Assembly: GCA_000226015.1 (NCBI GenBank)
Contig: JH153208.1
Coordinates: 30,248 to 94,247, forward strand
From: Mnemiopsis leidyi
Taxonomy: Eukaryota > Ctenophora > Tentaculata > Lobata > Bolinopsidae
Direction of reading: 5' to 3'
Length of the DNA: 64,000 bases
Positions 60,950-64,000 of the stretch are shown one piece after another. The notes under the pieces were generated by a model that did no database searches, was not told the origin of the DNA, and saw only the letters and a program-made list of their open reading frames with translations. The first letter of the stretch is position 1. Every line of letters starts with the position of its first letter. The translations under genes and the position numbers were made by a program.

Positions 60950-62850
60950 TGTAGTGATCCCTTATCCCTGTCTACCGACTACCGCTTGCTTCATTGTTTT
61001 AAAGGGAAAGATATCTCCGATTTCTGTTTCCGGGCAAGCGGCAAGCCACCACTGACCATGGTCATAATCTGGAATTTCCCCCATGGTCAGTGAAACCCCC
61101 ATATTTTCCCAATGGCAATATTCAAGTTTTTACAATGGTCATGAACAGAAGTTTGACAATTTGACCACTGGAATTATGACGATGGACGTGTTTAAAATTC
61201 GCTTACCATTTGACCATGACACCCCCACCACTGTAAAAAATGTTGTTTGGCGGTAGGATTCCTACTTTAATTAAAAATTGTTCTAACCGAAATTTTCCTG
61301 AAGAAAGAAATTCAAATTGAATATCAGTTGCGATTTTAAATTTTTCGGTTGAAACTATCGCTTTCGTCTACAATTGGACGTTATTTTGCGGTTCAGAACT
61401 GATGTTTCGGATAGAAAAATATGTTTCGGTTAGTTTCATTCTACATATAAATTTGATTTCTCGGCTAGAAACGGATTTTTCGGTTAAAATTAAGGTTTCA
61501 GTAGAGAAATGGGTGGCTATAGAAAAATTGCCTCCAACCGAAAAATACTTCTGACCGATATTTCTGAAATCTTTCTACCAGTAAAAAACATTTTTGCACC
61601 TATGGACACCCCGGGGGAGGCCAGATGTTCAACCCTAACCTTCAAATGATCGTATTCTATTTAACCCAATTCTCGCTGATTTAATGTTGATTAAGTTTTG
61701 CTACAGATAAACAGTATCGATCATAATTGAAATCTGGATCAATTATTCATCAATTCAAAAATTTAGACTGGTCATCAGGTCATCATTTTCCTTAAATTTT
61801 TGCACAAAACGCGAACTTTTAGCCTTTAGTAGAAGTTAATTGCCTGCTCCGATTTCACCTAACAACAGAGTTAAGCTTGCTTTTTACGGAAAATCTATAT
61901 TGCTTGAAGACAGAAATGGTTAGTGTTGAGCATTCTTTTGACTTGAGAACGGTATTAGCATTAGATTGAAGATGGTATTAGAGTGGAACTGGAATTGGAT
62001 TTTTACAATATCATCGACTAAGATTTCAGATTTGATTGTGAAAGTGAAAACAATATCATCCACCAAGAATTCAGATTTGATTGTGAGAGTGAAAATGAAA
62101 TGATTGGATCATAGATGAAGCTTATTTCATCAGGATATAGATCCTTATCTCCAGGAAGCACAAACTTTTTGACAAACAACATTTAATTGGACAGCAGTCA
62201 CTACCAGACTTCGGTGCCATGATGGAATTATAGTTAGGTACTGACACTGAATCTAAATTTCAAAGGGTAGCCGTAAATTCGTTAGAAAGTGATATCCTGC
62301 AAATTTAACTGACTTCAAGCAGAATCAAATCAGCTGATCGAATTATTGGCGGGAGGTGGAAGCTGCAGACACCTTCACTGCTATCTCTCCCGGAAGTTAC
62401 TTTACCAAGAAAATGAGATGAGGCAGCAGTGAGTTGATTAGGAAATAGTTTATTTAAGTCTAACTACGAACTGCAGCTATATAAATAGCTGACTGGACTC
62501 GGTTCTTTCATTTCTAAGACCCGTTCCAGACGATGTGAGAGACTACCAAAGTATATTACAAAAGTTATCTCTCGCCCCGTCTGGACAGGGCTTTTTGAGG
62601 CAACTTCGATGAGAGATTACTATAGTAATCTACAATTCGGGTACCATATTGTAGTTAACTATACTAGACTACTATAGTAAAAGTTCTCATATCGTCGTCT
62701 GCCACAGTAGTTCGGTCTCTTCACGTGACAGCTGACAATTTCAAATGGCGCTCATGGGTATGAGTATCATCAACTATTGTTGTTAAATACGTCAAAATTA
62801 CGGCGCATGCGGCATTTTTTAAATACGTACGAATACGTGAAGTTTCTTAT
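60950..62850. other. Repeat-rich non-coding stretch
   Basis: A 12-base perfect inverted repeat (CACTGACCATGG / CCATGGTCAGTG) lies at 61045-61092. From about 61210 to 61612 a block with many TTTCGGTTAGAAAC-like phrases is bordered by imperfect inverted ends (GTAAAAAATGTT on the left, AACATTTTT on the right), suggesting a decayed element. The second copy of the dispersed repeat lies at 61690-62200. At 62030-62090 ATCATCNACNAAGA and TTCAGATTTGATTGTGA are repeated in tandem. Confidence 0.5.
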
Positions 62851-63031
62851 CATTTAGAACGAAAGAAAATAAAAATTTAACCCTGTTAAGTTTTGTCCGA
62901 AATACGTCTAAAATTTGTCCGAAATACAAGCGCAGATTTAAATTAAATCTGCTCGTGTATTTCGGACAAATTTTAGACGTACTTCGGACAAAATTTAACA
63001 GTGTCAAATTATGATTTTTTCCTTCTAAATG
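62851..63031. mobile_element. Long hairpin (MITE-like)
   Basis: Arms of about 85-90 bases fold back with few mismatches. The left holds GTTAAGTTTTGTCCGAAATA, CGTCTAAAATTTGTCCGAAA and CAGATTTAA; the right is their complement. The loop is nearly absent. Similarity fades outward through ACGTGAA-like bases, so the original element may have been ~250 bases. It has no coding capacity. Confidence 0.8.
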
Positions 63032-63735
63032 TCTAGGAAATTGGAATACGTGAACAATACGTTTGCGTATGCATAAGTATTAAGTTTGCTTGTTACGCTA
63101 CGTATCTTATAACGTATCTAATAGCATTGTCAACAACGTGCTGTGCGTCATCAACACGAGCTTCTGTTTAAGTCTCTTATCTCGTCAGGAACCTAGAATG
63201 GGTCTTAGTTGCCTAAAATTTGTTCCTTGTGTCTTAATAATTTTTTTTCACGATCAGGCATGAGGTCCCTTGATGAGGTCCCTTGATGCGCTGCCAACGA
63301 CAATTCTAGCATCTAAGTTCCCACGATAGCACGATTTTAAATTATTATAGTTATTGCAATAAACTTGCTTTCAGCGATTGTTTGATTACTTTGCATTCGA
63401 CAAACTATAGAGAACGTTTTTCCTGCGATGGCGTCGCAAATTTTCTAAAAATCAATACCTCATTTCACCAAATTTATTGGTCCTGATTAAGTTTTTGGAA
63501 GACAAATACTCTCAATTGCATTGGTCCAATTAACATGTACTCTTCTTCTGATACAAAGGTAGAACATTAAATTTCGAGAAATGAGGTATAATATTTTTTA
63601 GAATTTGTGACACCGTCCAAAATTCCGTGCTTATTAAACCAAATTTTAACATAACAGCGCAAATTATTTCGAAATAGATTTATAACCTTCGTTACTATTC
63701 AGTCTAAAAACTTAACAAATTAATCCAAGGTCAAG
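63032..63735. other. Upstream region of the last gene
   Basis: AT-rich DNA with a 10-base direct repeat (TGAGGTCCCT) at 63259-63284. No TATA box at a convincing distance was found, and no exon. Confidence 0.4.
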
Positions 63736-64000
63736 ATGGTTGTTCAGACACTTTTAGTGCTATCAGCTGTAGCACTGATTGGTTATGCAGCTGCTGAGGA
63801 ATCCTGGATACCTGTGCCTATAGGTCGAATGGAAACAGCTATAGATTTTAGTACCTCTGTTCTGCAACTTCGCATGGTCGGCTTTGGGGATGCTTTCGGA
63901 AGGTCCACGTCCCCGAGAGGTAACAAGGAGGTTTCGGTCATTTTCAATTCTGGTCTTCAAGAAGAGACGGGTGGAATACGCTTTAGACACTGGTGGGGGA
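63736..64000 (+). CDS. Secreted protein, 5' part (cut by window edge)
   Basis: The frame opens at 63736 and has no stop before the window ends, giving 88 residues. It begins with a signal peptide (MVVQTLLVLSAVALIGYAAA) followed by EESWIPVPIGRMETA. The mature part has IDFSTSVLQLRM, VSVIFNSGLQEETGG and IRFRHWWG. These line up with exon 3 of the cephalotoxin-like gene (MDFTTNTLQIR, WIFVQFFESPDVSFGG, FRIDLG), so both seem to carry the same beta-rich domain. Function unknown. The frame could continue directly or be interrupted by a splice site outside the window. Confidence 0.7.
   Translation, partial: MVVQTLLVLSAVALIGYAAAEESWIPVPIGRMETAIDFSTSVLQLRMVGFGDAFGRSTSPRGNKEVSVIFNSGLQEETGGIRFRHWWG

Overview
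This window is animal (metazoan) genomic DNA. It is AT-rich, its genes are split by introns with GT/AG borders, and they include a filamin, ER protein disulfide isomerases with KDEL-type tails, a rhodopsin-class GPCR and large secreted proteins. The intact cephalotoxin-like secreted gene, the single-exon orphan GPCR and the absence of any vertebrate signature suggest an invertebrate, perhaps a cnidarian. That placement is an inference and not firm. I saw no bacterial operons, CRISPR arrays or retroviral elements.

Layout, left to right. 0.7-3.8 kb (minus): the 5' part of a filamin gene, with five exons encoding the tandem CH actin-binding domain; the gene runs off the left edge. 4-18.9 kb: about 15 kb without a convincing gene, holding tandem repeats, a MITE, one copy of a ~450-bp dispersed repeat, E-box-rich candidate promoter DNA and a few weak exon candidates. 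18.9-29.8 kb (plus): two head-to-tail PDI-family genes. The first has CGHC and CPHC sites and ends in KDEL. The second has lost its CxxC sites and ends in KEEL. 29.9-31 kb (plus): a small unrecognised gene whose last acceptor abuts a MITE. 32.5-36.7 kb (plus): a five-exon gene for a secreted ~1119-residue SE-cephalotoxin-like protein with a PAN/apple domain and a C-terminal domain of unknown type. 37.7-39.5 kb: a decayed duplicate of the 29.6-30.8 kb segment. 39.7-58.8 kb (minus): a ~25-exon gene for a long protein with several divergent KH-like domains, a LOTUS/OST-HTH-like domain and long disordered stretches. Inside its introns lie a small secreted-protein gene (52.8-53.2 kb, same strand), a GPCR gene (55.3-56.4 kb, opposite strand) and a tRNA-derived SINE. 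58.8-63.7 kb: repeats and hairpin elements. 63.7-64 kb (plus): the start of another secreted protein, cut by the window edge, which shares motifs with the C-terminal domain of the cephalotoxin-like protein.

The most unusual signal is structural. Tandem arrays in this window repeatedly sit on, or within a few bases of, exon-intron junctions, so splice donors or acceptors are themselves copied many times: filamin intron 2 donor (31-bp unit, about 9 copies), second PDI gene acceptor (56-bp unit, about 10) and donor (42-bp unit, 4, all in frame), KH gene acceptors (41-bp unit, about 7; ~33-bp unit, about 13; ~89-bp unit, 2), with further arrays beside other junctions. This was read by eye from exon phases. 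Transcript data are needed to confirm which sites are used.
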